NCBI GenBank assembly: GCA_046756245.1
Contig: JBHHVZ010000045.1
Coordinates: 1 to 21,082 of the forward strand
DNA: 21,082 nt
Direction of reading: 5' to 3'
From: G021776435 sp046756245
GTDB taxonomy: Bacteria > Pseudomonadota > Alphaproteobacteria > Caulobacterales > Parvularculaceae
The translations under genes and the position numbers were made by a program. The notes beneath the pieces were generated by a model. It saw only the letters and a program-made list of their open reading frames with translations. It had not been told where the DNA came from and made no database searches. Shown piece after piece: positions 14,197 through 21,082 of this stretch; position 1 is the first letter of the stretch, and every line of letters starts with the position of its first letter.

Positions 14197-14868
14197 ATGG
14201 GCGTTTTTTCGAGACTGAGCGACATTATCAATTCCAACATCAATTCGATGCTGGAGAAGGCCGAGGATCCGGAAAAGATCGTGCGCCTGATTATTCAGGA
14301 GATGGAGGACACCCTTGTCGAGGTGCGCGCGCGCGCCGCGCGGGCCATCGCCGACCGCAAGGAGGTGGAACGCAAGCGCGCGGAATTCTCAACCCGCGCT
14401 AAAGAGTGGGAAGCCAAAGCCGAACTCGCCATCGCCAAGGGTCGCGACGATCTCGCCAAGGGCGCGATCGCCGCAAAACGCAAGGCGCTCGAAATGGCCG
14501 AGCTTCTCGACAAGGAGCTCGACGCCATCAAGGAGGCCATCGGCAAGTCCAACGACGACCTTGAAAAACTGCAATCGAAACTGAAAGAGGCGAAAGCCAA
14601 ACAGCGTTCGCTGGAGCTGCGCCGGCATGCGGCCTCCGACAGCGTACGGATCAGCCGTCAGGTGCATGACGGGCGCATCGACGATGCGCTTGCGCGGTTC
14701 GAACGCTATGAACGCAAGATTGACGAGCTCGAGGCGGAAGCGGAGACATGGGTCATGGGTCGGCCGAAATCGCTCGATCAGGAATTTGCGGAACTGGAAG
14801 CGGAAGACGCCGTCAACGAGGAGCTGGAATCGCTCAAGCGGCGGGTCGCCGAGCGCGCGGGCCGCTGA
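14197..14868 (+). CDS. pspA: Phage shock protein A (PspA/IM30/ESCRT-III family)
   Basis: The 223-aa protein is nearly all helical coiled coil, matching the normal PspA length. The N-terminal amphipathic helix MGVFSRLSDIINSNINSML inserts into stressed membrane. The AEDPEKIVRLIIQEMEDTL segment is strongly conserved in the family, and long heptad-rich helices follow to about residue 215. PspA both binds and inhibits PspF in unstressed cells and polymerises on damaged inner membrane to maintain proton-motive force. GGGAGA lies 6 nt upstream of the ATG at 14197. The frame is open further upstream, but that part is out of frame with the small gene and lacks its own ribosome binding site. Confidence 0.95.
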   Translation: MGVFSRLSDIINSNINSMLEKAEDPEKIVRLIIQEMEDTLVEVRARAARAIADRKEVERKRAEFSTRAKEWEAKAELAIAKGRDDLAKGAIAAKRKALEMAELLDKELDAIKEAIGKSNDDLEKLQSKLKEAKAKQRSLELRRHAASDSVRISRQVHDGRIDDALARFERYERKIDELEAEAETWVMGRPKSLDQEFAELEAEDAVNEELESLKRRVAERAGR

Positions 14869-14895
14869 TCGCGGTGCAAGGAATAGAGGGCGACT

Positions 14896-15141
14896 ATGGG
14901 TGAAGGACCATTTATCGTTGCGATCGTGGCAATCGTATTTATCGCGTTGCCGGCGATGATCATGCATTACATGAATGAATGGCGGAAGACCAAGTCGATT
15001 TCGGCTGACGACGAACGCCTTGTCGACGATCTCTGGAAAACGGCGCAGCGTCTGGAGCGACGAGTCGAGGCGCTGGAGACGATTCTCGATAAGGAAGCGC
15101 CCGACTGGCGCGAGGAGCATCGGGAGCGGCCCCATGCCTGA
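14896..15141 (+). CDS. pspB: Phage shock protein B
   Basis: The 81-aa inner-membrane protein has one N-terminal TM segment (about 5-26, FIVAIVAIVFIALPAMIMHYM) and a charged cytoplasmic helix with heptads (LWKTAQRLERRVEALETILDKE), exactly the PspB layout. With PspC it senses envelope stress (e.g. mislocalised secretins) and draws PspA away from PspF. It lies 27 nt after pspA. Its last 8 nt overlap the start of pspC, which points to translational coupling. Confidence 0.92.
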   Translation: MGEGPFIVAIVAIVFIALPAMIMHYMNEWRKTKSISADDERLVDDLWKTAQRLERRVEALETILDKEAPDWREEHRERPHA

Positions 15142-15616
15142 TCGTCATTATCATCACCATCACCACCACCATTGGCGCAATCGGTCGGGTTACGCGTATC
15201 GCGCCGGCGAGCCCGGGCCTGGTCCCAACCAGCACCGCCTGCGCCGCAATATGCGCCGCGGCAAGATCGCCGGCGTTTGCGCCGGCCTGGCCGATTATTT
15301 CGGCTGGAATGTGAAATGCCTGAGGATTTGCTGGATCATCGCTGTATTTGTGCCTGCGACGTCGCCGATCGCGATACTGGCCTACATTGCAGGAGCGATT
15401 CTCATTCCGCGATCGGACGGCGTGCCGCCAATATATGAATCCGAAGAGGCCGAACGTTTCTGGCGGACTTTTTCCGTGCGGCCGAGAATGACGTTTTCGG
15501 AGCTGAAGCACCGCTTCCGCGCGCTCGATGCGCGCCTGGCCGACATCGAAAAGACTGTAACATCCGACGAGTACGGATTAAGAAAAGCGTTTCAGGATCT
15601 GGAGCGAGGCGCTTAA
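15134..15616 (+). CDS. pspC: Phage shock protein C with N-terminal histidine run
   Basis: The 160-aa inner-membrane protein has the PspC core at about 33-93 (NMRRGKIAGVCAGLADYFGWNVKCLRICWIIA, then AILAYIAGAILIP). A cytoplasmic C-terminal helix region (about 105-158, RFWRTFSVRPRMTFSELKHRF and LDARLADIEKTV) corresponds to the part that contacts PspA or PspB in other species. The N-terminus is odd: MPDRHY is followed by seven consecutive histidines (residues 7-13), encoded by mixed CAT/CAC codons. This could bind metal ions or simply be a flexible tail. The start ATG overlaps the pspB stop by 8 nt. Confidence 0.93.
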   Translation: MPDRHYHHHHHHHWRNRSGYAYRAGEPGPGPNQHRLRRNMRRGKIAGVCAGLADYFGWNVKCLRICWIIAVFVPATSPIAILAYIAGAILIPRSDGVPPIYESEEAERFWRTFSVRPRMTFSELKHRFRALDARLADIEKTVTSDEYGLRKAFQDLERGA

Positions 15617-15704
15617 CGCTGCTGAAATTTCGCGCATGAGGCGATCCGCGTAAAACGGATCGACAGGGATCGTGCGCGCCGAATAAGATGAGGGAGAGAA
15701 CCGG

Positions 15705-15866
15705 ATGATGCGATTGATACAGGCGACGAAGGTTGTGATTGCAGCGATATTGCTGGGAACGGCTGTCGCCGGCGCCGTCGCGCTCGAATCGGTTGGAGCA
15801 ACAGCGTCGTCGGGTGCCGATTGTCCCGCTATTGCGGCGATTTCCTGTCTATTTACAATACTCTAG
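15705..15866 (+). CDS. Small membrane/exported protein at the end of the psp operon (53 aa)
   Basis: From ATG at 15705 the product starts MMRLIQATKVVIAAILLGTA, a short basic N-terminus followed by a hydrophobic segment (about 9-28). An ALESVGATASSGADCPAIAA tail carries two cysteines (residues 40 and 48) and ends in ISCLFTIL. It could be a single-TM protein or a secreted peptide with a disulfide. An AGGGAGAG site stands upstream, and it follows pspC by 88 nt on the same strand with no terminator seen between. I do not recognise a family; it is not a clear PspD or PspG. An in-frame second ATG at 15708 is an alternative start. Confidence 0.6.
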   Translation: MMRLIQATKVVIAAILLGTAVAGAVALESVGATASSGADCPAIAAISCLFTIL

Positions 15867-15919
15867 GAGGGCGAACGGCCGCCAAAAAACAACTGGAGAT
15901 ATTGCATCCGCACGCATCC

Positions 15920-15960
15920 ATCGGCTAGGTTATCGCCGATAACCGGGCCGTGACAGGCCC
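15920..15960 (+). other. Overlapping hairpins before the ppx gene
   Basis: GGTTATC-GCC-GATAACC (15928-15944) is directly followed by GGGCC-GTGACA-GGCCC (15945-15960). A competing stem, ATCGGC (15920-15925) with GCCGAT (15935-15940), would exclude the first hairpin. No T tract follows, so this is not a simple terminator. It could be an attenuator-like leader or mRNA boundary between the psp operon and the next gene. Confidence 0.4.
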
Positions 15961-15978
15961 CAGCGAGGACGCAACAAA

Positions 15979-17064
15979 GTGCAACGCGGGGAGACCGACG
16001 CAGGCGCGGATGATTCCAGCCAAAGCGCCAAATCCGAAAATCGAAGAAGAAACAGGCGCAGGCAGGAACGCTTTGCGGCGCTTGATCTTGGCACGAATAA
16101 TTGCCGTTTACTGGTCGCCGCGCCGAAAGGGCGCGGCTTTCGCATAATCGATTCGTTTTCGCGCATCGTGCGACTGGGCGACGGTATGTCGCGCACTGGC
16201 GCGCTCTCCGAGCCCGCGATGGAGCGCACGCTGAGTGCGTTGCGAATCTGTGCGGAAAAGATCAAGCGGCGCAACGTTACGCGCATGCGCTGCATTGCCA
16301 CGCAGGCGTGTCGAGGCGCGTCGAACGGCGCCGCTTTCCTCTCCAAGGTGGAGCGCGAAACCGGCCTCGCATTCGACGTAATTTCGACTGAGGAAGAAGC
16401 GCGCCTCGCTGTCATGGGCTCGGTAGAACTTCTCGATCCAACAGTGAAGGCCTGCCTCATCTTCGATATCGGCGGCGGATCGACCGAACTTTCCTGGGTG
16501 CGTCCTGGCGATAAAGAACGCATAGAAGCCTGGACGTCGCTTTCGTTCGGTGTGGTCAGCCTCGCCGAACGCTGGGGCGGGGCGGATCTCGACGGAGAAA
16601 CATATGAGGCGATGGTCGAGGACGTCAGGGCGGCGCTTCGGGAAGCCGACGGCGCCGACGGGTTCAAAACGTATTTCGAACAAGGCGCGGCGCATCTGCT
16701 CGGCACGTCCGGGACGGTGACGTCAATCGCCGGCGTGCATCTGGGACTGGAGCGCTACCGGCGCGTCGCCGTAGACGGCCTCTGGCTGAAAGCAGAAGAA
16801 GCGCGCGCTGTCTCGAGGCGCTTGCTCGCCATGACCAATGCAGAGCGGGCCAATGAGCCCTGCATCGGTCCCGATCGCGCCGACCTTGTCGTGTGCGGCT
16901 GCGCCATCCTCGAAGCGTTGCTGCGCGAATGGCCGTCCGACCGCATCCGGGTCGCCGACCGCGGCTTGCGCGAAGGGGTTCTCGCGGGTCTCGCGGCGGA
17001 CGCGCGCCGGGCCCGCCGCCGTCGCCGCAGGCGGCGAAAACGCGTTCGAATTTCAAGCGCTTAG
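15979..17064 (+). CDS. Ppx/GppA family phosphatase
   Basis: The 361-aa protein belongs to the exopolyphosphatase / guanosine pentaphosphatase family of the ASKHA fold, which trims polyphosphate or pppGpp. Visible are the phosphate-1 loop AALDLGTNNCRLLVA (34-47), catalytic Glu region STEEEARLAVMG (E139 corresponds to E. coli Ppx E121), phosphate-2 loop DIGGGSTELSW (163-173) and GTSGTVTSIAG further on. It is the short form with no C-terminal HD domain, so substrate choice cannot be told. The start is GTG with AGGA about 9 nt upstream, giving an about 30-residue hydrophilic extension. The C-terminus is strikingly arginine-rich (ARRARRRRRRRRKRVR). rlmE follows after 63 nt. Confidence 0.88.
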   Translation: MQRGETDAGADDSSQSAKSENRRRNRRRQERFAALDLGTNNCRLLVAAPKGRGFRIIDSFSRIVRLGDGMSRTGALSEPAMERTLSALRICAEKIKRRNVTRMRCIATQACRGASNGAAFLSKVERETGLAFDVISTEEEARLAVMGSVELLDPTVKACLIFDIGGGSTELSWVRPGDKERIEAWTSLSFGVVSLAERWGGADLDGETYEAMVEDVRAALREADGADGFKTYFEQGAAHLLGTSGTVTSIAGVHLGLERYRRVAVDGLWLKAEEARAVSRRLLAMTNAERANEPCIGPDRADLVVCGCAILEALLREWPSDRIRVADRGLREGVLAGLAADARRARRRRRRRRKRVRISSA

Positions 17065-17127
17065 ATAATTTCGTGGATCGCCGCCGGCGGGGCTTTTCGA
17101 CTCGAACGCGCTTCGCTATAGAACGCT

Positions 17128-17934
17128 ATGGATCAGCCCAAATCGAAACCCCGGCGCGCTCGTGGCGCAGCCCGTTCGCGCAAGCCGCGCAAGACGGATA
17201 TTTCGAAAACGGCGCTGGGCGCGGAGCCTGAAAAACGCACCCGCAAGAAAGAACCCGCCAAAGCCGGCAGCGGCGGGCGGGAACTCTCGGTCAATGTGAA
17301 AACCGCCAAGCGGCGCAAGCTGTCCTCCACAATATGGCTGCGACGCCAGCTCAACGACCCTTACGTGGCGAAGGCGAAGGCCGCCGGCTATCGCTCGCGC
17401 GCGGCGTTCAAGCTGGTTGAGCTCGACGACAAATTCGGTCTTCTGAAAAAAGGCGCGCGGGTCGTCGATCTCGGCTCGGCGCCCGGGGGGTGGTGCCAGG
17501 CTGCGGTGAATGCCGGCGCAAAAAAAGTTGTTGGCGTCGATTATCTCGGCGTGGCGCCGGTTCCGGGCGCTGAGATTCTCGAACTCGACTTTCTCGACGA
17601 CGGCGCGCCCGAAAAACTGAAAGCGCTGCTGGGCGGGCCCGCCGACATCGTTCTTTCGGACATGGCCGCGCCGACGACAGGCCACAAATCAACCGACCAT
17701 TTGCGCATCATCGCACTGGCTGAAGCCGCGCTCGACTTCGCAGTCGACGTGCTGGCGCCGGGCGGCGCGTTTGTCTGCAAGGTGTTTCAGGGCGGGGCCG
17801 AGGGCGAACTGCTTGAACGGCTGAAAACGCATTTCAAATCAGTCAGGCACGCCAAGCCGAAGGCGAGCCGTTCGGACTCGGCCGAGATGTATGTCGTCGC
17901 CATCGGATTTAAGGGACAGCCATGTCAGTCATAA
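17128..17934 (+). CDS. rlmE: 23S rRNA (uridine-2'-O-)-methyltransferase
   Basis: This FtsJ/RrmJ enzyme methylates the 2'-OH of U2552 in the 23S A-loop at a late stage of 50S assembly. The K-D-K-E tetrad is complete: K95 in SRAAFKLVELD, D178 in LSDMAAPTTG, K218 in GAFVCKVFQG, E253 in SAEMYVVA. The SAM-binding motif is VVDLGSAPGGWCQA (112-125). At 268 aa it is about 60 longer than the E. coli enzyme because of a Lys/Arg-rich N-terminal extension (about 1-62) that may help bind the ribosome, as in other alphaproteobacterial homologues. TATAGA 11 nt before the ATG could be a -10 element; no strong ribosome binding site is seen. Its end overlaps the next gene by 13 nt. Confidence 0.93.
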   Translation: MDQPKSKPRRARGAARSRKPRKTDISKTALGAEPEKRTRKKEPAKAGSGGRELSVNVKTAKRRKLSSTIWLRRQLNDPYVAKAKAAGYRSRAAFKLVELDDKFGLLKKGARVVDLGSAPGGWCQAAVNAGAKKVVGVDYLGVAPVPGAEILELDFLDDGAPEKLKALLGGPADIVLSDMAAPTTGHKSTDHLRIIALAEAALDFAVDVLAPGGAFVCKVFQGGAEGELLERLKTHFKSVRHAKPKASRSDSAEMYVVAIGFKGQPCQS

Positions 17935-18485
17935 CAGTCATTCACGACCCTGAAGAAAAGGCGACTTGGGTCGGCGGCAATGATCGCGCGACGATCGGCA
18001 GTCTCGTCGGTCCCTCGATCGACAAGAAATGGCTTGTACTGGACGACTGGCTCGTCGGAATCACCGGCGCCGGTCCGAAGCTCGAGGCGCTGCTGGCCGC
18101 CGCCGGCGATTTTCCCCGAAAGGCGAAGCGCCCGCATGAAATTCTTCAGTTCATGCGAACCGCCTACGGCGCGTTCGACATCGGCGAAACCGATGAGGGG
18201 CTGAAACGCTATAGCGGCAGCGGGTTCATCGTTCACAAGATCGGCGCCGTCTGGGACTTCGACAACAGTTTTTGCCTGACCGAAGTGCCGCGCGGCGCCT
18301 TCTGGGCGCGCGGTTCGGGCATGGATCTGGCGATCGGCGCGGCTTCAGCGCTGAAGAATCATGTCGCCCGTCCCGAAGCGTTGACCCGGCGTGTTCTCGA
18401 AATTGTCATCGAAAACGATGTCGACTGCCCGGGCGCGCCGCTTGTGCAGAAATTCGACAGCGAAGGCGTTCTGACCGACCATTAG
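17922..18485 (+). CDS. HslV/proteasome-like Ntn-hydrolase fold protein, function unknown
   Basis: The 187-aa protein begins MSVITVIHDPEEKATWVGGN and continues DRATIGSLVGPSIDKKWLVL, then DDWLVGITGAGPKLEALL. This follows the first strands of HslV and related proteasome-fold proteins, where GD-x-x-AT-LG, a catalytic lysine (K-K) and an AGFAGG-like strand occur in the same order. After Met removal the N-terminal residue would be Ser2, a possible nucleophile instead of Thr. The catalytic-Asp position appears as Asn20 followed by Asp21. K35/K36 fit the lysine. No HslU or other ATPase is nearby. It overlaps rlmE by 13 nt and precedes guaB by 27 nt. The fold assignment is by eye; the function is unknown. 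Confidence 0.6.
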   Translation: MSVITVIHDPEEKATWVGGNDRATIGSLVGPSIDKKWLVLDDWLVGITGAGPKLEALLAAAGDFPRKAKRPHEILQFMRTAYGAFDIGETDEGLKRYSGSGFIVHKIGAVWDFDNSFCLTEVPRGAFWARGSGMDLAIGAASALKNHVARPEALTRRVLEIVIENDVDCPGAPLVQKFDSEGVLTDH

Positions 18486-18512
18486 CGACCACTAGGAAGA
18501 CGAAGGTGCACT

Positions 18513-19988
18513 ATGCAAATCCGTGAAGGGCTGACATTCGACGACGTGTTGCTGGAGCCCGGCGCGTCGGAAGTGATGCCGAGCCAGGTCGACGTGAAGG
18601 CGCGCCTGACGCGCGAGATCACGCTGAACATTCCGATCCTGTCGGCGGCCATGGACACGGTGAGCGAGGCGGAAATGGCCATCGCCATGGCGCAGAACGG
18701 CGGCATCGGCGTACTTCACCGTAACATGAGCGCAGCGGAGCAGGCCGAACATGTGCGCCGCGTCAAACGGTTCGAAAGCGGCATGGTCGTGAACCCGCTG
18801 ACGCTGACGCCCGAGGCGACGCTCGCCGAAGCGTGCGCCATCATGGACGAAAAGAAGATCTCCGGTTTTCCGGTGGTCGAAAACCCGGACGAGGGCGGGG
18901 TCGGGCGGCTTGTCGGCATTCTCACCAATCGCGACATGCGGTTCGCGGATGATCCGAACCAGAAAATCAGCGAGTTGATGACGAAAGAACATCTCGTCAC
19001 CGTGCGCCCGGGCGCGACCCGCGAGGAAGTGACGAAACTTCTGCACCGCTACCGTATCGAGCGCGTCATTGTTGTGGATGAGGATTATCGCTGCGTCGGG
19101 CTCATTACCGTGAAGGACATGGACAAGGCGCGCGAATATCCGCACGCGTCGAAGGACGCCGAGGGAAGACTGCGCGTGGCGGCGGCCTCGACTGTCGGCG
19201 ACGACGGTTTCGAGCGGGTCGAGGCGCTCATCGACGCCGGCTGCGACGTTGTCGTCATCGACACCGCGCACGGCCATTCGTCGAAGGTGATCGAGCAGGT
19301 GGCGCGCATCAAGCGGGCCTCGAACGCCGCCCAGGTCGTCGCCGGCAATGTCGCCACTTATGAGGGCGCGAAGGCGCTCATCAAGGCGGGCGCGGATGCA
19401 ATCAAGGTCGGCATCGGGCCGGGCTCGATCTGCACGACGCGCATCGTCGCTGGCGTCGGCGTGCCGCAGCTCACCGCAATCATGGAAACGGCCCGGGCGG
19501 GGCGCGAAGCCGGCGTTCCCGTCATCGCCGACGGCGGCGTCAAATTCTCCGGCGATATGGCGAAGGCGCTCGCCGCCGGCGCCGACTGCGTGATGATCGG
19601 CTCGCTGCTGGCGGGTGCGGACGAAGCGCCGGGCGAGGTGTTTCTCTATCAGGGCCGGTCCTACAAATCCTATCGCGGCATGGGTTCGATTACGGCGATG
19701 TCGCGCGGAAGCGCCGACCGCTATTTCCAGGCCGACGTCACCGAACGGATGAAACTCGTGCCTGAAGGAATCGAAGGCAGGGTGCCGTATAAGGGCTCGA
19801 TCGGGCCTATCCTGCATCAGCTTGTCGGCGGCGTGCGCGCCTCGATGGGCTATGTCGGCGCCGCTTCAATCGCCGAATTCCAGAAACGCGCGCGATTTGT
19901 AAAGATCACCAATGCGGGGCTCAAAGAAAGCCATGTTCACGACGTCGCCATCACCCGCGAAGCGCCGAATTATCCTTCAGGAAATTAG
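18513..19988 (+). CDS. guaB: IMP dehydrogenase
   Basis: This enzyme oxidises IMP to XMP with NAD+, the committed step of guanine nucleotide synthesis. The 491-aa length is standard. The TIM barrel is split by a two-CBS Bateman domain (about 93-205, from MVVNPLTLTPEATLAEA to CVGLITVKDMDKA), where purine nucleotides regulate activity. The catalytic loop is GIGPGSICTTRIVAGVGVPQ with C307 as nucleophile. ADGGVKFSGDMAKALAAGADCVMIGSLLAG (phosphate site) and SYRGMGS (flap side) follow. GAAGG stands upstream of the ATG. It is co-directional with rlmE and the Ntn-hydrolase gene with short gaps, so they may be co-transcribed. guaA is not in the window. Confidence 0.96.
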   Translation: MQIREGLTFDDVLLEPGASEVMPSQVDVKARLTREITLNIPILSAAMDTVSEAEMAIAMAQNGGIGVLHRNMSAAEQAEHVRRVKRFESGMVVNPLTLTPEATLAEACAIMDEKKISGFPVVENPDEGGVGRLVGILTNRDMRFADDPNQKISELMTKEHLVTVRPGATREEVTKLLHRYRIERVIVVDEDYRCVGLITVKDMDKAREYPHASKDAEGRLRVAAASTVGDDGFERVEALIDAGCDVVVIDTAHGHSSKVIEQVARIKRASNAAQVVAGNVATYEGAKALIKAGADAIKVGIGPGSICTTRIVAGVGVPQLTAIMETARAGREAGVPVIADGGVKFSGDMAKALAAGADCVMIGSLLAGADEAPGEVFLYQGRSYKSYRGMGSITAMSRGSADRYFQADVTERMKLVPEGIEGRVPYKGSIGPILHQLVGGVRASMGYVGAASIAEFQKRARFVKITNAGLKESHVHDVAITREAPNYPSGN

Positions 19989-20098
19989 AAATCGAACAGA
20001 TTGAGAAGAGTTCTATAGAGTCAAGGTGTAAATTCGTCAAAAAGTTGAGAGGTGTTGTCATAAATTTGTAAAAACCACTTTTCAAACTGACGCGCCGC

Positions 20099-20155
20099 TA
20101 TAATCTACCCGCTGTAAACTAAAAATGCGGCGCTGAATTCAACGCCGCGGAGGGG
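20099..20155 (+). promoter_or_regulatory. Possible -10 element and leader hairpin of the last gene
   Basis: TATAAT at 20099-20104 is a consensus -10, but the matching -35 is weak. The leader then has a hairpin: GCGGCG (20127-20132) pairs with CGCCGC (20143-20148) around a TGAATTCA self-complementary core. A GGAGGGG motif (20149-20155) follows at once. The predicted stem abuts this purine tract and might affect ribosome access, although the ATG at 20174 has a nearer GGGGAA. The region 19989-20110 is unusually AT-rich for this window. Confidence 0.4.
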
Positions 20156-20173
20156 CAGTCGTGGGGAAAGTAC

Positions 20174-21067
20174 ATGTTATTAGAAGAGCGTAATTCGACT
20201 AAAGTCGATCAGAAAACCGGTTTTTCTAGCGCCGGCAATACAACCGATCAGGAATCGCAAACGCCAATAAATTTGGAGTTCAAAGACGAGCACGAACCGC
20301 GCCATCGTATGGAAGCGGTGCGAAGCCACTTTGCGCGCGCGCGGCAGCATCTCCTCAATATTACACTCTCGATCGCTATGATCGCTGGCGCGCCTGTTTA
20401 CTGGCGCGCCATCTATTCCGAACTTGGACTGTCTTATTCAACGTTCTGGCCAATAACCTCCTTAGAAAAATGGATCGCAAGCTCATTACATCTGCTCAAC
20501 GGCGTAGGTGGAATAGTTTCGCTCGCAGCGCTGCTTACGATAACGGTTTTTCCGCCGATATGGTCAGTCGGGCATCTAATCTTATATCGCCGCGAGCGGG
20601 ATAGAGACTGGCGCGTCGCGGAGGCGCAGGCTGGCGAGCGCGATCCGACTTCGGGAGCGCGCGGATATATGAAGGTGTTTCGCCTTTACGCCCGAACCAA
20701 GAGGCGCGGCATTTTCACTTTGATGTACGGCGTGGCCGGATTCTGGTGGGGGCTTGTCGGCGTATTCTGTTTTGCGATTGGCGTTGACGGCGCACCGGGG
20801 ACGATCGCTCTTGGGTACCTCGTTACGGCGTTTGTCGCTATTCTCGGTTGGCTTGTCGTACTTTACCTCGGTTATGACATCGGCCGGCGTTATGTGCCGG
20901 GCAACGTGCTCGTCACCAAGACGCTGATTCTCAGCGTGCTCGCGACGACCAGCCAAACCAATTATACCGATGCAAGAGAAGCTGCGCGCGAACTGGAAGC
21001 CGAGATCGTGGAAGAGAAACCGTGGTGGTTCTACTCCTACAAGAAAAAACCGAAACGATATGTCTAG
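20174..21067 (+). CDS. Four-TM membrane protein of unknown function
   Basis: The 297-aa protein has a polar N-terminus (about 1-57, Ser/Thr/Asp/Glu-rich). Four hydrophobic segments lie at about 59-80, 108-138, 180-204 and 209-235. A positively charged cytoplasmic loop sits between the second and third (YRRERDRDWRVAEAQAGERD and RLYARTKRRG). An acidic/aromatic tail (EIVEEKPWWFYSYKKKPKRYV) follows. The charge pattern suggests both termini are cytoplasmic. I recognise no family. The first about 40 codons use more A/T-ending codons than the neighbouring genes, and the gene has its own AT-rich leader, which may mean later acquisition. No operon partner is visible; the window ends 15 nt after the stop. 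Confidence 0.8.
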   Translation: MLLEERNSTKVDQKTGFSSAGNTTDQESQTPINLEFKDEHEPRHRMEAVRSHFARARQHLLNITLSIAMIAGAPVYWRAIYSELGLSYSTFWPITSLEKWIASSLHLLNGVGGIVSLAALLTITVFPPIWSVGHLILYRRERDRDWRVAEAQAGERDPTSGARGYMKVFRLYARTKRRGIFTLMYGVAGFWWGLVGVFCFAIGVDGAPGTIALGYLVTAFVAILGWLVVLYLGYDIGRRYVPGNVLVTKTLILSVLATTSQTNYTDAREAARELEAEIVEEKPWWFYSYKKKPKRYV

Positions 21068-21082
21068 CCCTCCATGTGAATC

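Noticed and set aside
15152..15172. The seven-histidine run as a cloning tag artefact
   Set aside because: It lies inside a natural pspB-pspC overlap, uses mixed codons and is not accompanied by any vector sequence.
18492..19817. A 441-codon minus-strand open frame opposite guaB
   Set aside because: It is His/Arg/Asp-rich and typical of the reverse frame of a GC-rich gene; guaB on the plus strand is unambiguous.

Overview
The window is high-GC, densely packed chromosomal DNA from an alphaproteobacterium. This rests on the gene content: an ELM1/DUF1022 protein, an Lrp-type regulator divergent from phenylalanine hydroxylase, a ppx/rlmE/guaB neighbourhood, a pspFABC locus with long alphaproteobacterial-style PspC, and GC-rich palindromic intergenic repeats. 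I cannot name a genus; a Parvularculales/Hyphomonadales-like lineage is only a guess.

Layout. 1-880: right part of an IS1380-family insertion sequence, transposase on the minus strand and cut by the window edge. 1271-2281: ELM1-like protein, followed by a hairpin-rich stretch (2334-2525) ending in a strong intrinsic terminator that may be a small RNA gene. 2541-4370: dps and aspC on the minus strand. 4679-5755: a six-TM PAS protein with no output domain; a small minus-strand ORF overlaps its 3' end. 6072-7196: alpha-methylacyl-CoA racemase, followed directly by a frameshifted C-terminal relic of rimK. 7484-10786: large secreted tricorn-like protease. 10787-11298: non-coding, with palindromic repeats. 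11299-12756: divergent Lrp/AsnC regulator and phhA. 12788-15866: phage-shock locus, with pspF divergent from a small-TM-protein/pspA/pspB/pspC/small-protein operon behind a recognisable sigma-54 promoter with IHF-like site. 15979-19988: ppx/gppA, rlmE, an HslV-like Ntn-hydrolase protein and guaB, all co-directional. 20174-21067: a four-TM protein of unknown function with its own AT-rich leader.

How the parts work together. The most coherent system is the envelope-stress (Psp) module: PspF activates a sigma-54 promoter, PspA is the membrane-maintenance effector, and PspB/PspC are the membrane partners. Two short membrane proteins, one at the head (46 aa) and one at the tail (53 aa), look like lineage-specific additions. 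PspC here carries a natural seven-histidine run. The Lrp regulator probably controls phhA in response to an aromatic amino acid. The rlmE/Ntn-hydrolase overlap makes these two genes translationally linked and places an uncharacterised proteasome-fold protein between rRNA modification and GMP synthesis. The other genes are mostly housekeeping or stress genes. No CRISPR array, tRNA, rRNA, prophage or defence island was seen.
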